Below are positions 1-8,956 of a stretch of 64,000 nt of DNA, in pieces. The stretch lies in NCBI RefSeq assembly GCF_012911005.2, contig NZ_WTVS01000017.1:31401-95400 (forward strand), in the 5' to 3' direction. Position numbers and translations under genes: made by a program. Position 1 is the first letter of the stretch. Each line of letters begins with the position of its first letter. Below the pieces are notes generated by a model, which saw only the letters and a program-made list of their open reading frames with translations, had not been told where the DNA came from and did no database searches. Source of the DNA: Aromatoleum toluolicum. Lineage in GTDB: Bacteria > Pseudomonadota > Gammaproteobacteria > Burkholderiales > Rhodocyclaceae.

Positions 1-1036
1 CGGCGAGCGCGATGCCCAGGGTGGCCGGCGACAGGCCGCCGCTCGCCGAGGACAGCGCGGTGGAGAGTTCGCGCGCACTCGCTGACAGCGGCTCGGAAGC
101 GCCGAAGATGTCGCTGCCGGCCTTCTTCGCCTGCACGAGGGTCTGGATGTGCTGCAGGATGTCGTCGACGGCATCGAGGGTTTCGGTCGCGCCGGTGGCG
201 AATTCATTGACGCGTCGCCGCCCTTCGGGGTCGGTGGTCGTCGCGCGCAACTCGTTGATCACTTCGGTGAGCGCCTTGGCATCCTTGCCGAGCGCGAACG
301 CGGTTTCCGGATCGATCGCGTTCGCGACCAGCAGCGCGTTCGCGTTCTTCGCGATGCGCTGCGTCAGCACGACGCTGTTGGTGGCCGCCGTGACATCGCG
401 TGCGTTGCTTCCGATGCGCGCCTGCACGATCTGCCGTGCCTGCTCGTACAGCGCCTCGTTCTGCTGGTTGATCGTGGCCACCGACTGGTTGAGCACGAGG
501 AGATTCTTTTCCTGCGCGATCAGCTGATTCGCGAGTTCGGCAGTCGGGCGCCATTTCGCCGCGAGGTTCTCCACCTGCGGCTGCGCGCCCGCGGGCGCGG
601 CCGGCAGGTCGCGGCCTTCGATGTTGCCGCCGTTGGCGAGCGCCTCCAGCAGGCCGGTGAAGCGGTTCGTGCTCGTGCGCAGTTCGGCGAAGGCCTGTGC
701 GTTGCCCTGCAGGGCGAGCTGGGCGGCCTTGGCGATGCGCTGCGAGGTGGTTTCCATTTCGCCCGCCGCCGCGATGTAAGCGGTGGCGTTGCCCGATTGG
801 CGGTACTGGTAGTACAGCAGACCCAGGCCGGCGATGGACGCCGCGGCGAAGACCGTGGCGAGCATGCCGAAGCGGTTGGCGGCGTTGCCACTCCGCTTCG
901 CGCCGCTCTTCGCGGCCGCCGGTTCCGGACTGCGCCGAGGCGGGGCCGCCTCCATGATCGTGGTGGCGAGTGGCGCGCCTTCCGGGTCGGCCTTCTTCTT
1001 TTTCGTGAAGTTCAGCGTCGGAAGCTTGAGGGCCAT
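1..1036 (-). CDS. pilJ: PilJ, type IV pilus methyl-accepting chemotaxis protein (N-terminal part, runs off the window)
   Basis: The frame opens at an ATG at 1036 and stays open to base 1, so about 345 N-terminal residues are present and the signalling domain lies outside. It starts MALKLPTLNF with a lysine-rich cytoplasmic segment. A hydrophobic membrane segment follows at about residues 57-77 and then an Ala/Gln/Asn-rich helical periplasmic region with repeated QRIAK-type motifs, as in the two PilJ sensor modules. PilJ is the inner-membrane receptor of the Pil-Chp system that controls twitching motility and surface responses. It is the last visible gene of pilG-pilH-pilI-pilJ. Identity rests on this gene order and the receptor architecture. 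Confidence 0.9.
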   Translation of the reverse strand, partial: MALKLPTLNFTKKKKADPEGAPLATTIMEAAPPRRSPEPAAAKSGAKRSGNAANRFGMLATVFAAASIAGLGLLYYQYRQSGNATAYIAAAGEMETTSQRIAKAAQLALQGNAQAFAELRTSTNRFTGLLEALANGGNIEGRDLPAAPAGAQPQVENLAAKWRPTAELANQLIAQEKNLLVLNQSVATINQQNEALYEQARQIVQARIGSNARDVTAATNSVVLTQRIAKNANALLVANAIDPETAFALGKDAKALTEVINELRATTTDPEGRRRVNEFATGATETLDAVDDILQHIQTLVQAKKAGSDIFGASEPLSASARELSTALSSASGGLSPATLGIALA

Positions 1037-1103
1037 GGTGTGTGCTCCGCGAGATCGGATGATGGGTTGCCGTAATGGTTGGAGGAACGGGCCGCGTGGG
1101 GGC

Positions 1104-1619
1104 TCACTCGAGTCCGGCCTGCAGGAAGCCGCGGTGCGCAAGCAGCGTTGGCACGTCGAGCCGCAGCCAGTGCTGGTCGCGGGCGTCGAGCAGGCGCTCG
1201 GCGACCCAGGGTCGCTCGTCTGCGCTGCCGTCGGGATCGGTATGGAAATCGTCCGGGTTGCGCAGTCCGAGGGCGTTCGAAATCAGCAGCGCGCAGTTCG
1301 TGCCGTGGCGTGCGCCGACCAGCAGCAGGCGTGCCGGTCCGCCGGGAACGGTGAGTGGACCGTTGTGGAAGGCGGAGAAGTCGACGACGCTGAACAGCGT
1401 GCCGCGCACGTTCGCGAGGCCGCGAAACCACTCGTGCGTGAGCGGTACGGACGCCAGTGGCGGAGCGGGCAGGATCTCGCCGCTGTCGGTGAGGTTGATG
1501 AGCCAGTTTTCGCGTCCCGCCCGCACGCCCAGCAGTGCGCGGCGGTTGCCGCTCTGCGCTTCGGCAAAGCGCCGCACCAGGTCTTCCTGGAATTCGCGCA
1601 GGCTGAGTCGCTTGGTCAT
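1104..1619 (-). CDS. pilI: PilI, CheW-like adaptor of the Pil-Chp chemosensory system
   Basis: 171 residues forming a single CheW-like domain. The stretches WLINLTDSGEIL, the glycine-rich turn around GLANVRGTLFSVVD and the late ARLLLVGARHG strand match the small beta-barrel SH3-like subdomains of CheW proteins. It would couple the PilJ receptor to the ChpA kinase in the cytoplasm. It lies six bases downstream of pilH and about 70 bases upstream of pilJ on the same strand, so it belongs to one transcription unit. The length is normal for PilI. Confidence 0.9.
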   Translation of the reverse strand: MTKRLSLREFQEDLVRRFAEAQSGNRRALLGVRAGRENWLINLTDSGEILPAPPLASVPLTHEWFRGLANVRGTLFSVVDFSAFHNGPLTVPGGPARLLLVGARHGTNCALLISNALGLRNPDDFHTDPDGSADERPWVAERLLDARDQHWLRLDVPTLLAHRGFLQAGLE

Positions 1620-1625
1620 CGAGCG

Positions 1626-1991
1626 TCAGCCCAGCGCCTGGATGCGTGCGAGGAGATCGGCCGGATTGACGGGCTTGACGAGGTAGTCGTGCGCGCCCTG
1701 GCGCATGCCCCAGATGCGGTCGGTCTCCAGCCCCTTGCTGGTGCACATGATGATCGGGATGCCACTCGTCGCCTCGTCGCGCGAGATGGTGCGCGTGGCC
1801 TGGTAGCCGTTCATGCCGGGCATGACGACGTCCATCAGGATGAGGTCGGGCTTTTCGCTCTTGCTGCGCACGATGGCATCCTCGCCGCTCTCGGCGGTGA
1901 CGACCTGGTAGCCCTTGGCAGTCAGGAGTTCGGTCAGCGCGAGGCGTTCGGTCGGGGAATCGTCGACAACCAGTATCTTCTTGATTGGCAT
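1626..1991 (-). CDS. pilH: PilH, CheY-like response regulator
   Basis: 121 residues making a lone receiver domain. Visible are the acidic pair D10-D11, phosphoacceptor D54 (ILMDVVMP), T84 (IMCTSK) and K106 (YLVKPVNP), which is the full CheY signature. The start MPIKKILVVDD at 1991 is chosen over an upstream in-frame ATG at 2039, which would overlap pilG and add an unrelated tail. PilH is one of two CheY-like outputs of the Pil-Chp system and is linked to pilus retraction in Pseudomonas. It sits between pilG and pilI in the expected order. Confidence 0.93.
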   Translation of the reverse strand: MPIKKILVVDDSPTERLALTELLTAKGYQVVTAESGEDAIVRSKSEKPDLILMDVVMPGMNGYQATRTISRDEATSGIPIIMCTSKGLETDRIWGMRQGAHDYLVKPVNPADLLARIQALG

Positions 1992-2007
1992 TGCGATGGG
2001 TCTCCAG

Positions 2008-2403
2008 TCAATGATCCGTGCCGGACTTGCGCGCGGCATGGGTGGCGACCGCCTTGAGGAGGCTGTCCTTGGTGAAGGGCTTGGTGAGGTATTCGTCGGA
2101 CCCGACCATGCGGCCGCGGGCGCGGTCGAACAGGCCGTCCTTGGACGACAGCATGATCACGGGCGTCGCGGCGAGCTGCGCGTTCTTCTTGATCAGCGCG
2201 CAGGTCTGGTAGCCGTCGAGGCGCGGCATCATGATGTCGACGAAGATCACGTCGGGATGATGGTCGGCGATCTTCGCCAGCGCGTCGAAGCCGTCCTCGG
2301 CCAGCAGCACCTGGCAGCCGGAGTTGGTGAGAAATATCTCGGCGCTGCGGCGGATGGTGTTGCTGTCGTCGATCACCATCACCTTGAGTCCGGTCAGATC
2401 CAT
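2008..2403 (-). CDS. pilG: PilG, CheY-like response regulator
   Basis: 131 residues, a single receiver domain with D12-D13, phosphoacceptor D56 (IFVDIMMPRLDGYQ), S86-S87 and K108 (YLTKPF). The start MDLTGLKVMVIDD at 2403 gives the normal family length; longer in-frame extensions are unlike PilG. PilG is the first gene of the cluster and the response regulator linked to pilus extension and cAMP control in Pseudomonas. The neighbour pilH is a paralogue with a different effector face. Confidence 0.93.
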   Translation of the reverse strand: MDLTGLKVMVIDDSNTIRRSAEIFLTNSGCQVLLAEDGFDALAKIADHHPDVIFVDIMMPRLDGYQTCALIKKNAQLAATPVIMLSSKDGLFDRARGRMVGSDEYLTKPFTKDSLLKAVATHAARKSGTDH

Positions 2404-2793
2404 GGCTTCAATCCTTGCTGGCGGGCCCGGGGTGGTCGCAGCGCGCGCGTGCGTGCATCGCGCGGGTGCTGCGACATGCCGCCTGGTCCAGTGCGGCGGC
2501 ATATCCGCGTGTCGTTCGGGGCATGCTGCGGAGGTGCGGCGTGGAGCGGCCGGCAGGCCGCTGCCCGTCCGGCTGCCGGGGTGCGCTTGCGGAGGCGCCA
2601 AGCCTTGCCGCAGGCACAATTGCACCCGTCAGGGTGGCCGATGAGCACGCGCGCCGGATGCTTCCGGTATGGGGGCGCGTAGTGGCCATCTATAAGCATG
2701 CTCCGGGCAAATTGGCTGTAAAATCCGCCGCATCTTACCGCATTTTTCATGCCGTGCCAGATCAGCCGTCTGGTATAGACGGCAGATTCCTTC
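2404..2793. other. Intergenic region between divergent pilG and the ThiD-like gene
   Basis: About 390 bases with no convincing gene. Divergent promoters for pilGHIJ and the ThiD-like gene should lie here. A TAAAAT hexamer at 2719-2724, preceded by TG, is a candidate -10 for the rightward gene, without a clear -35. A minus-strand open frame covers much of the interval and has a small Cys cluster (CNCACGK), but its Ala/Arg/Pro-rich composition looks like read-through of GC-rich DNA. The rubredoxin gene often found next to pilG was looked for in all frames and is absent. Confidence 0.5.
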
Positions 2794-3759
2794 ATGCCCC
2801 TCGGATTCACCGCTGTTCCCCCTGTCGTGCTGTGCTTTGCGACCAGCGACGCGACTGCCGGCTCCGGCCTCCAGTCGGATGTGCTGACGCTCGCGAGCAT
2901 GGGATGTCATCCCCTGTCGGTCGTCGCGGCGATCTCGGTGCGCGACACGCGCGGCGTCGAGGAGTTGCTGGCGCTGGATTCCGAGGCTGTCGATGCGCAG
3001 GCGCGGGCCTTGCTCGAGGATATCCCGGTGCAGGCCTTCAAGCTGGGCATGGTCGGCAGCGTCGAGAATGTCGCGGCGATCGCCGAGATTCTCTCCGATT
3101 ATCCCGACATCCCGCTGGTGCTCGAGCCGGCGTTGTCCATCGTGGATGGCGAGGAGGCCGCGGGCGAGGACATGCTGGCGGCGCTTGCGGAGCTGGTGCT
3201 GCCGCAGGTGACGGTGCTGGTCGCGAGTCGCAGCGAGGTGCTGCAGCTGGCCGCGCTGACGCCTCCGGGCGACGGCGACGACGAGAGCGATGAGGCCGTC
3301 GACGCCGACGAGTTCGACGAGCTCGGCGAGCTTTTTGCGCCCGGCGCAATGGAAGGAGATGACGACGGGGATGAGGACGACGCGGACGAGGACGACGATG
3401 CTCTGTCGCTTGCGGATGCGATCGCGCGCGTGCTCGGGCGTGGCGTTGGGTACGTGCTGCTGACCGGTGCCGGCGAGCCCGGGCCGCAGCTCATCAACGT
3501 GCTGGTCGGGCGCGAGGGCGTCGTGCGCACGGATGCGTGGGAGCGCCTGCCGGGCCGCTTCCTTGGCGCCGGTGCGACGCTGGCCGCAGCGCTCGTGGGG
3601 GCGCTGGCGCATGGCATGACGGTGGCCGAGGCGATGCGCGAGGCGCAGGAATTCACCTGGCAGGCGCTGTCCAGCGCCTATCGGCCCGGCATGGGCATGG
3701 CCGTTCCCGACCGTTTCTTCTGGGCGAGGGCGAACGAGGATGACGATGGCAAAGCGTGA
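2794..3759 (+). CDS. ThiD-like (phosphomethylpyrimidine kinase family) protein with a long acidic insertion
   Basis: 321 residues of ribokinase-like fold related to HMP/HMP-P kinases. The early TAGSGLQSD matches the substrate loop of ThiD (DPSGGAGVQAD), KLGMVGS matches the conserved KxGMLGS, and the distal GAGATLAAALVGAL aligns with the GTGCTLSSAIA anion-hole helix. Two things are odd. The Cys of the GTGCTL motif is replaced by Ala. Residues about 160-202 form an Asp/Glu-rich insertion where ThiD normally has a short linker. It overlaps thiE by 20 bases, so a thiamin role is likely, but a canonical ThiD is also encoded at 19919-20758. This copy may have a changed substrate or a regulatory role. 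Confidence 0.75.
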   Translation: MPLGFTAVPPVVLCFATSDATAGSGLQSDVLTLASMGCHPLSVVAAISVRDTRGVEELLALDSEAVDAQARALLEDIPVQAFKLGMVGSVENVAAIAEILSDYPDIPLVLEPALSIVDGEEAAGEDMLAALAELVLPQVTVLVASRSEVLQLAALTPPGDGDDESDEAVDADEFDELGELFAPGAMEGDDDGDEDDADEDDDALSLADAIARVLGRGVGYVLLTGAGEPGPQLINVLVGREGVVRTDAWERLPGRFLGAGATLAAALVGALAHGMTVAEAMREAQEFTWQALSSAYRPGMGMAVPDRFFWARANEDDDGKA

Positions 3760-4384
3760 GCACGCCTTGCGCGGGCTGTATCTGATCACCCCCGACACCG
3801 CGGACAGCGCGGCGCTGCTGGCCGGTGTCCGCAGCGCGCTCGCCGGGCGCCCGGCGCTGCTGCAGTACCGCAGCAAGCACGCCGACGGGGGGCTGCGACG
3901 GGAGCAGGCCGCAGCGATCGCGGCGCTGTGCCGCGAGGCCGGCGTGCCCTTCATCGTCAATGACAGCCTCGAACTCGCGCTCGCGGTAGGGGCCGATGGC
4001 GTGCACCTCGGACGCGACGACGGCGACCTGGGCGCGGCGCGCGCGGCGCTGGGGCCGGAGCGCATCCTCGGGGTGACCTGCTACAACGACTGGGCGCGGG
4101 CGGAGGAGGGGGCCGCCGCGGGAGCCGACTACGTCGCCTTCGGCGCGGTGTTCGCGTCCCCGACCAAGCCCGCCGCCGTGCATGCGCCGCTGGATCTTCT
4201 GACTCGCGCGCGCCGCGAGCTGAAGCTGCCGGTCGCGGCGATCGGCGGCATCACGCTCGACAACGCGCCGCTGGCGATCACGGCGGGAGCCGATCTGCTG
4301 GCGGTGATTTCCGACGTCTTCGACGATCCTGATCCGCGGGGGCGTGCGGCGGCGTATCGTGCCGCCTTCGGGCTGTCCGGCTGA
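3740..4384 (+). CDS. thiE: ThiE, thiamin-phosphate synthase
   Basis: 214 residues, a TIM barrel joining HMP-pyrophosphate and thiazole phosphate to give thiamin phosphate in the cytosol. Family landmarks are GLYLITPD at the N-terminus, QYRSKHADG (pyrimidine-site loop, canonical QxRxK), [42 protein letters not shown] and AIGGIT. The gene starts inside the end of the ThiD-like gene, so the two are translationally coupled. The length is normal. ThiE, thiC, thiD and thiSG lie in three separate places in this window. Confidence 0.95.
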   Translation: MTMAKREHALRGLYLITPDTADSAALLAGVRSALAGRPALLQYRSKHADGGLRREQAAAIAALCREAGVPFIVNDSLELALAVGADGVHLGRDDGDLGAARAALGPERILGVTCYNDWARAEEGAAAGADYVAFGAVFASPTKPAAVHAPLDLLTRARRELKLPVAAIGGITLDNAPLAITAGADLLAVISDVFDDPDPRGRAAAYRAAFGLSG

Positions 4385-4467
4385 GTCCGCGGCGCTGCCT
4401 TCCGCCCTTCCCGCAGTTTCCTTTTTCGATCCATTTCCTCTTTGCCAATCGACGAGTGCGAACCGAC

Positions 4468-5751
4468 ATGACGAGCAAGAACGAAGTCCTCTTCCAGCGT
4501 GCCCAGAAAACCATCCCCGGCGGTGTGAATTCGCCCGTGCGGGCCTTCCGCTCGGTCGGCGGTTCGCCGCGCTTCATCGAGCGTGCGCAAGGGGCGCGCG
4601 TATGGGATGCGGACGGCAAGGACTACATCGACTACGTCGGTTCGTGGGGGCCGGCGATCACCGGTCACGCCCATCCGGCCATCGTCGAGGCGGTGCGCGA
4701 GGCGGCGCTGCGCGGGCTGTCCTTCGGCGCGCCGACCGAAGGCGAGGTCGAGATGGCCGAACTGATCTGCGAACTGATGCCGTCGATCGACATGGTGCGG
4801 CTGGTGAGCTCGGGCACCGAGGCGACGATGAGCGCGATCCGACTCGCACGCGGCTTCACCGGACGTGACGGGATCATCAAGTTCGAGGGCTGCTACCACG
4901 GCCACGCCGACAGCCTGCTGGTGAAGGCGGGCTCGGGCCTGCTGACCTTCGGCAATCCGTCCTCGGGCGGCGTGCCGGCGGACTTCGCGAAGCACACGAT
5001 CGTGCTCGACTACAACGACCTGGGGCAGGTCGAGGATGTCTTCAAGGCGCGCGGCAACGAGGTCGCCGCGGTGATCGTCGAGGCGGTCGCCGGCAACATG
5101 AACCTGATCAAGCCGCTGCCGGGCTTCCTCGAGGGGCTGCGCGAGCTGTGCACGAAGTACGGCGCCGTGTTGATCTTCGACGAGGTCATGACCGGCTTCC
5201 GCGTCGGAGCGCAGGGCGTGCAGGGCCTCTACGGCATCACGCCGGACCTGACGACGCTGGGCAAGGTGATCGGCGGTGGCATGCCGGTGGGCGCCTTCGG
5301 TGGCCGGCGCGACATCATGAACCACATCGCGCCGTTGGGTTCGGTGTATCAGGCCGGCACGCTGTCGGGCAGTCCGGTCGCGGTTGCGGCGGGCCTGGCG
5401 TCGCTGAAGCTCGTGCGCGAGCCGGGCTTCTACGACACGCTCGCGGCGCGTGCGACGCAGCTGGTGGACGGGCTGTCGGCGGCGGCGCGCGAGGCGGGCG
5501 TGACCTTCTGCGCCGATTCGGTCGGCGGCATGTTCGGCCTGTACTTCGCGCAGGGCGTGCCACGCTCCTACACCGAGGTGATGGCCTCGGACCGCGACAC
5601 CTTCAACCGCTTCTTCCACGCGATGCTGGATGCCGGGCACTACTTCGCGCCGTCGGCCTTCGAGGCGGGCTTCGTGTCGGCGGCACACACGGCGGCGGAC
5701 ATCGATGCGACCGTGGCAGCTGCTCGCAAGGTATTCGGACAGCTGGGCTGA
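4468..5751 (+). CDS. hemL: HemL, glutamate-1-semialdehyde 2,1-aminomutase
   Basis: 427 residues from MTSKNEVLF, the usual family length and start; an in-frame ATG four codons upstream (4456) is possible. This PLP enzyme makes 5-aminolevulinate for haem synthesis from glutamate semialdehyde. Visible motifs are the N-terminal [28 protein letters not shown], the phosphate-site [17 protein letters not shown], and the Schiff-base lysine near residue 266 in [17 protein letters not shown]. It is followed by strong hairpins and then the convergent mgtE. Confidence 0.96.
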   Translation: MTSKNEVLFQRAQKTIPGGVNSPVRAFRSVGGSPRFIERAQGARVWDADGKDYIDYVGSWGPAITGHAHPAIVEAVREAALRGLSFGAPTEGEVEMAELICELMPSIDMVRLVSSGTEATMSAIRLARGFTGRDGIIKFEGCYHGHADSLLVKAGSGLLTFGNPSSGGVPADFAKHTIVLDYNDLGQVEDVFKARGNEVAAVIVEAVAGNMNLIKPLPGFLEGLRELCTKYGAVLIFDEVMTGFRVGAQGVQGLYGITPDLTTLGKVIGGGMPVGAFGGRRDIMNHIAPLGSVYQAGTLSGSPVAVAAGLASLKLVREPGFYDTLAARATQLVDGLSAAAREAGVTFCADSVGGMFGLYFAQGVPRSYTEVMASDRDTFNRFFHAMLDAGHYFAPSAFEAGFVSAAHTAADIDATVAAARKVFGQLG

Positions 5752-5774
5752 GGTGCGCAGGCGATAGCCTGCGC

Positions 5775-5843
5775 GGTGGGAGCAGCCGCTCCCACCGGAA
5801 AATCAGCCCCTTCGCGGCCGCAGCCGCTCCCGCGAAGGGGCTG
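5775..5843. repeat. Tandem REP-like hairpins between convergent hemL and mgtE
   Basis: Two perfect inverted repeats in tandem. The first is GGTGGGAGC / GCTCCCACC (5775-5796, loop AGCC). The second has arms CAGCCCCTTCGCG and CGCGAAGGGGCTG (5804-5816 and 5831-5843). They may end transcription from both sides, though neither has a T tract. The GGGAGC and GCCGCTCCC words recur in a larger palindrome at 62271-62340, which suggests a dispersed REP family. Confidence 0.75.
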
Positions 5844-5848
5844 GCGCG

Positions 5849-7291
5849 CTACAGCAGGATCAGCGTCGCGAGTCCGAGGAAGATGAAGAAGCCGCCCGAG
5901 TCGGTGAGCGCGGTGATCATCACCGAGCCACCCATGGCCGGGTCGGCGCCGAAGCGTAGCCGCACCATCGGGATCAGCACGCCGGCGCAGGCGGCGAGCA
6001 GCAGGTTCAGCGTCATCGCCGCGGTCATCACCGCGCCGAGCGAGGCGCTGCCGTAGAGTGCCCAGGCGAGGAGCCCCAGCAGCCCGCCCCACACCAGGCC
6101 GTTGACGACGGCGACGCCCATCTCCTTGCGCATCAGGCGCTGCATTGCGGTCTGTTCGACCTGGCCCATCGCGATCGCGCGCACGATCATCGTGACGGTC
6201 TGGTTCCCCGAGTTGCCGCCGATGCCGGCGACGATGGGCATCAGCGCGGCCAGCGCGACGAGTTTCTCGATCGAGCCCTCGAAGGCGCCGATCACGCGCG
6301 AGGCGATGAAGGCGGTGACGAGGTTGATCGCCAGCCACGCCCAGCGGTTCTTCACCGAGTCCCACACCGAGGCGAAGATGTCTTCCTCTTCACGCAGACC
6401 GGCGTGGCTGAGGATCTCGTGCTCGGATTCCTCGCGGATGTAATCGACGACGTCGGCGACGGTCAGCCGGCCGATGACGCGCTTCTCGGCGTCGATCACC
6501 GGCGCGGACACGAGGTCGTAGCGCTCGAACGCCTGGGCGGCGTCGTCGGCTTCGTCCTCGGGCTCGAAGCTGATGACGTTTTCCTTGTGCATGACCTCGC
6601 CGACGACCATCTCGGGGTCGTTGATGAGTAGCGATTCCAGCGTCAGGATGCCTTTCAGGTGGTCTTCGCGGTCGATGACGAAGAGCTTGTCGGTGTGGTC
6701 CGGCAGCTCGTCGAAGCGGCGCAGGTAGCGCAGCACGACCTCGAGCGTGACGTCCTCGCGGACGGTCACCATGTCGAAGTCCATCAGCGCGCCGACCGAT
6801 TCCTCCGGGAAGGACATCGCCGCGCGCAGCTGTTCGCGTTCCTCGCTGTCGAGAGACTGGAACACGTCCAGCATGACCTCGGGCGGCAGGTCGGGCGCGA
6901 GGTCGGCGAGTTCGTCGGCGTCGAGGGTTTCCGCAGCGGCCTTGAGCTCGTGCGGATCCATCGTCTCGATGAGGGACTCGCGCACCGCGTCGGAGACTTC
7001 CAGCAGGATGTCGCCGTCGCGCTCGGCCTTGACGAGGTCCCACACGAACAGGCGGTCCTCGAGCGGCAGCGCTTCGAGGATGTAGGCGATGTCCGCGGGG
7101 TGCAGCGAATCGAGCTTGGTCTGGAGTTCGGCGACGTGCTGCTTGTGGACGAGGTTCTCCACCAGCTCGTGGCGGGGCATGTCCTGGCGATGGACGAGAT
7201 CCTCCACTACCCTGTGGCGTGCAAGCAGCTCCTGGACTTCACGCAGGTGCTGCTGGACGTCGTCCGGGTGGCGTTCGTCCTGCTCGCTCAT
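5849..7291 (-). CDS. mgtE: MgtE-type magnesium transporter
   Basis: 480 residues with the three-part MgtE architecture. The acidic N-terminal domain (about 1-150) has HPADIAYILEALP and repeated charged helices. A tandem CBS pair (about 150-280) includes VIDREDHLKGILTLESLL and VIGRLTVADVVDYI. The C-terminal membrane domain (about 310-480) has the pore signature IVAGIGGNSGNQT and a second Gly-rich helix near ITALTDSGGFF. It is an inner-membrane Mg2+ channel gated by cytosolic Mg2+ bound by the N and CBS domains. No M-box-like leader was noticed upstream; it is a single gene. Confidence 0.95.
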   Translation of the reverse strand: MSEQDERHPDDVQQHLREVQELLARHRVVEDLVHRQDMPRHELVENLVHKQHVAELQTKLDSLHPADIAYILEALPLEDRLFVWDLVKAERDGDILLEVSDAVRESLIETMDPHELKAAAETLDADELADLAPDLPPEVMLDVFQSLDSEEREQLRAAMSFPEESVGALMDFDMVTVREDVTLEVVLRYLRRFDELPDHTDKLFVIDREDHLKGILTLESLLINDPEMVVGEVMHKENVISFEPEDEADDAAQAFERYDLVSAPVIDAEKRVIGRLTVADVVDYIREESEHEILSHAGLREEEDIFASVWDSVKNRWAWLAINLVTAFIASRVIGAFEGSIEKLVALAALMPIVAGIGGNSGNQTVTMIVRAIAMGQVEQTAMQRLMRKEMGVAVVNGLVWGGLLGLLAWALYGSASLGAVMTAAMTLNLLLAACAGVLIPMVRLRFGADPAMGGSVMITALTDSGGFFIFLGLATLILL

Positions 7292-7427
7292 CGGCGCCTC
7301 CGGGGGTGTGGGGGTTCGGTCGTAAGGCGCGAATTCTACGGACTTCGCGGTCCTCTTGCGACCCCGGAAAGGCGAAAATGTTGCAACGCCGCAGCCGCCC
7401 CGCAGCGCGTGGCTGCGGAGGCCGCGT

Positions 7428-8120
7428 TCAGGGCACCTGGGCGTAGGCCATGCGCCCGCGGATGCGTGCCGCGTGGGCGGCCAGGCGCGGGCCGAACTGC
7501 TTCTCGTACTTGCGTGGATTGGGCAGCATCACCGCGAGGCGCGCGGCCTCGTCGGGGCCCAGCCGACTGGCGGGAACGCCGTAGTAGCGGCGCGCGGCCG
7601 CCTCGCAGCCGAAGATGCCGGTGCCCCACTCGACGACGTTGAGGTACACCTCGAGGATGCGGCGCTTGCTCCACACGGTCTCGATCATCACGGTGATGAC
7701 CGCTTCCTGCGCCTTGCGGAAGTAGCTGCGCGTCGGCGACAGGAACAGGTTCTTGGCGAGCTGCTGGCTGATCGTGGAGCCGCCCGCGACCGCACGGCCC
7801 TTGCGCTGGTTCTTCTCCAGCGCGCGCTGGATGCCCTCCCAGTCGAAGCCTTCGTGATCGACGAAGCTGTCGTCCTCGGCGGCGATCACGGCGCGCTTGA
7901 GATGGACGGAAATGCGCTCGTAGGGAACCCACTCGTGGCGGAGTTCTGCTTTCGGGCGCTTCTCCTGCAGTTCGTCGAGGCGGATGTCCATGAAGCTGGT
8001 GCTGGACGGGTTGAAATGGCTCCACCACAGCACCAGCAGGAAGATCCACAGCTGGTACAACACCAGCAGCGCGACGAGCGCCACGCACACCCAGCCCGCG
8101 CGCCGCAGGAGCGTCTTCAT
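7428..8120 (-). CDS. mtgA: MtgA, monofunctional biosynthetic peptidoglycan transglycosylase
   Basis: 230 residues from MKTLLRR: one membrane anchor (about 9-33) followed by a GT51 transglycosylase domain. The catalytic region [14 protein letters not shown] (proposed catalytic Glu82) and [13 protein letters not shown] are typical of class A PBP glycosyltransferase domains, with no transpeptidase domain. It polymerises lipid II on the periplasmic face. The ATG lies within the aroE stop (ATGA overlap), so translation is coupled; this favours 8120 over an upstream in-frame start. Confidence 0.95.
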   Translation of the reverse strand: MKTLLRRAGWVCVALVALLVLYQLWIFLLVLWWSHFNPSSTSFMDIRLDELQEKRPKAELRHEWVPYERISVHLKRAVIAAEDDSFVDHEGFDWEGIQRALEKNQRKGRAVAGGSTISQQLAKNLFLSPTRSYFRKAQEAVITVMIETVWSKRRILEVYLNVVEWGTGIFGCEAAARRYYGVPASRLGPDEAARLAVMLPNPRKYEKQFGPRLAAHAARIRGRMAYAQVP

Positions 8121-8956
8121 GCGCCTTCGATCTGGCGCCGCAACTCGGCAAGGACCGGGGCCGTCGCGGGACGCACGCCGCGCCACAGCAGGAAGCTCTC
8201 TGCCGCCTGCTCGACGAGCATGCCGAGGCCGTCGGCGAGCCGTGCCGCGCCGTCGCCGCGGGCCGCGACGAGGAAGGGCGTGTCGCCGCGGCCATACATC
8301 ATGTCGTAGGCCAGCGCGCCGGGTGCGTACAGGCCGGGCGGCAGCGGCGGGGCCTCGTCGGCAAGGCTCGCGGCGGTGGCGTTGATGACGACGTCGAACT
8401 GCGATCCGGCGAGATCGGCGAAGCTGCCGGCCGTGAGCGGCGTGCTGCCGGCGGCTGCCGAGAATTCGGCGACGAGCGCTTCGGCGCGCGACACGGTGCG
8501 GTTCGCGAGCGTGAGGCGGGCGGGCGCGGCGGACAGCAGGGGCAGCATCACGCCGCGCGCGGCGCCGCCCGCGCCGAGCAGCAGGATGCGGCGGCCGGCG
8601 AGCGGGCAGTCGAGGTTGTGCGTGAGGTCGCGCACGAGGCCCGCGCCGTCGGTGTTGTCGCCGTAGATGCCTTCGGCGTCGAACTTGAGGGTGTTCACCG
8701 CGCCGGCGGCCTGCGCGCGCGGCGAGCGCCGCTCGGCCAGCGCGAAGGCTTCGAGCTTGAACGGGACCGTGACGTTGCAGCCGCGCCCGCCCGCGGCGCG
8801 GAACCCGGCGACCGTCGCGGCGAAGCCGTCGAGCGGCGCAAGCAGCGCCTCGTAGGTCAGCGTCTGGCCGGTCTGGGCGGCGAAGGCGGCATGGATCACC
8901 GGCGACTTGCTGTGGGCGATGGGGTTTCCGATGACGGCGTAGCGATTAGGGTTCAT
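8117..8956 (-). CDS. aroE: AroE, shikimate dehydrogenase (NADP+)
   Basis: 279 residues from [19 protein letters not shown]. It catalyses NADPH-dependent reduction of 3-dehydroshikimate in aromatic amino acid synthesis. Landmarks are the shikimate-binding SKSP, NVTVPFK with the catalytic Lys, GDNTDGAG with the catalytic Asp, and the nucleotide-binding [11 protein letters not shown]. The start overlaps the TonB-like stop as ATGA and the gene's own stop overlaps the mtgA start. It is the middle of a coupled three-gene string downstream of an RNB ribonuclease gene. Confidence 0.95.
   Translation of the reverse strand: MNPNRYAVIGNPIAHSKSPVIHAAFAAQTGQTLTYEALLAPLDGFAATVAGFRAAGGRGCNVTVPFKLEAFALAERRSPRAQAAGAVNTLKFDAEGIYGDNTDGAGLVRDLTHNLDCPLAGRRILLLGAGGAARGVMLPLLSAAPARLTLANRTVSRAEALVAEFSAAAGSTPLTAGSFADLAGSQFDVVINATAASLADEAPPLPPGLYAPGALAYDMMYGRGDTPFLVAARGDGAARLADGLGMLVEQAAESFLLWRGVRPATAPVLAELRRQIEGA

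Noticed and set aside
2394..2700. Possible small Cys-containing protein (CNCACGK) on the minus strand before pilG
   Set aside because: Composition is Pro/Arg/Ala read-through, its end overlaps the pilG start, and it has no ribosome site. It is also not the rubredoxin that often precedes pilG.
4129..5688. A 519-codon minus-strand frame opposite hemL
   Set aside because: hemL is certain from family motifs; the antisense product is Arg/His-rich and has no recognisable fold.
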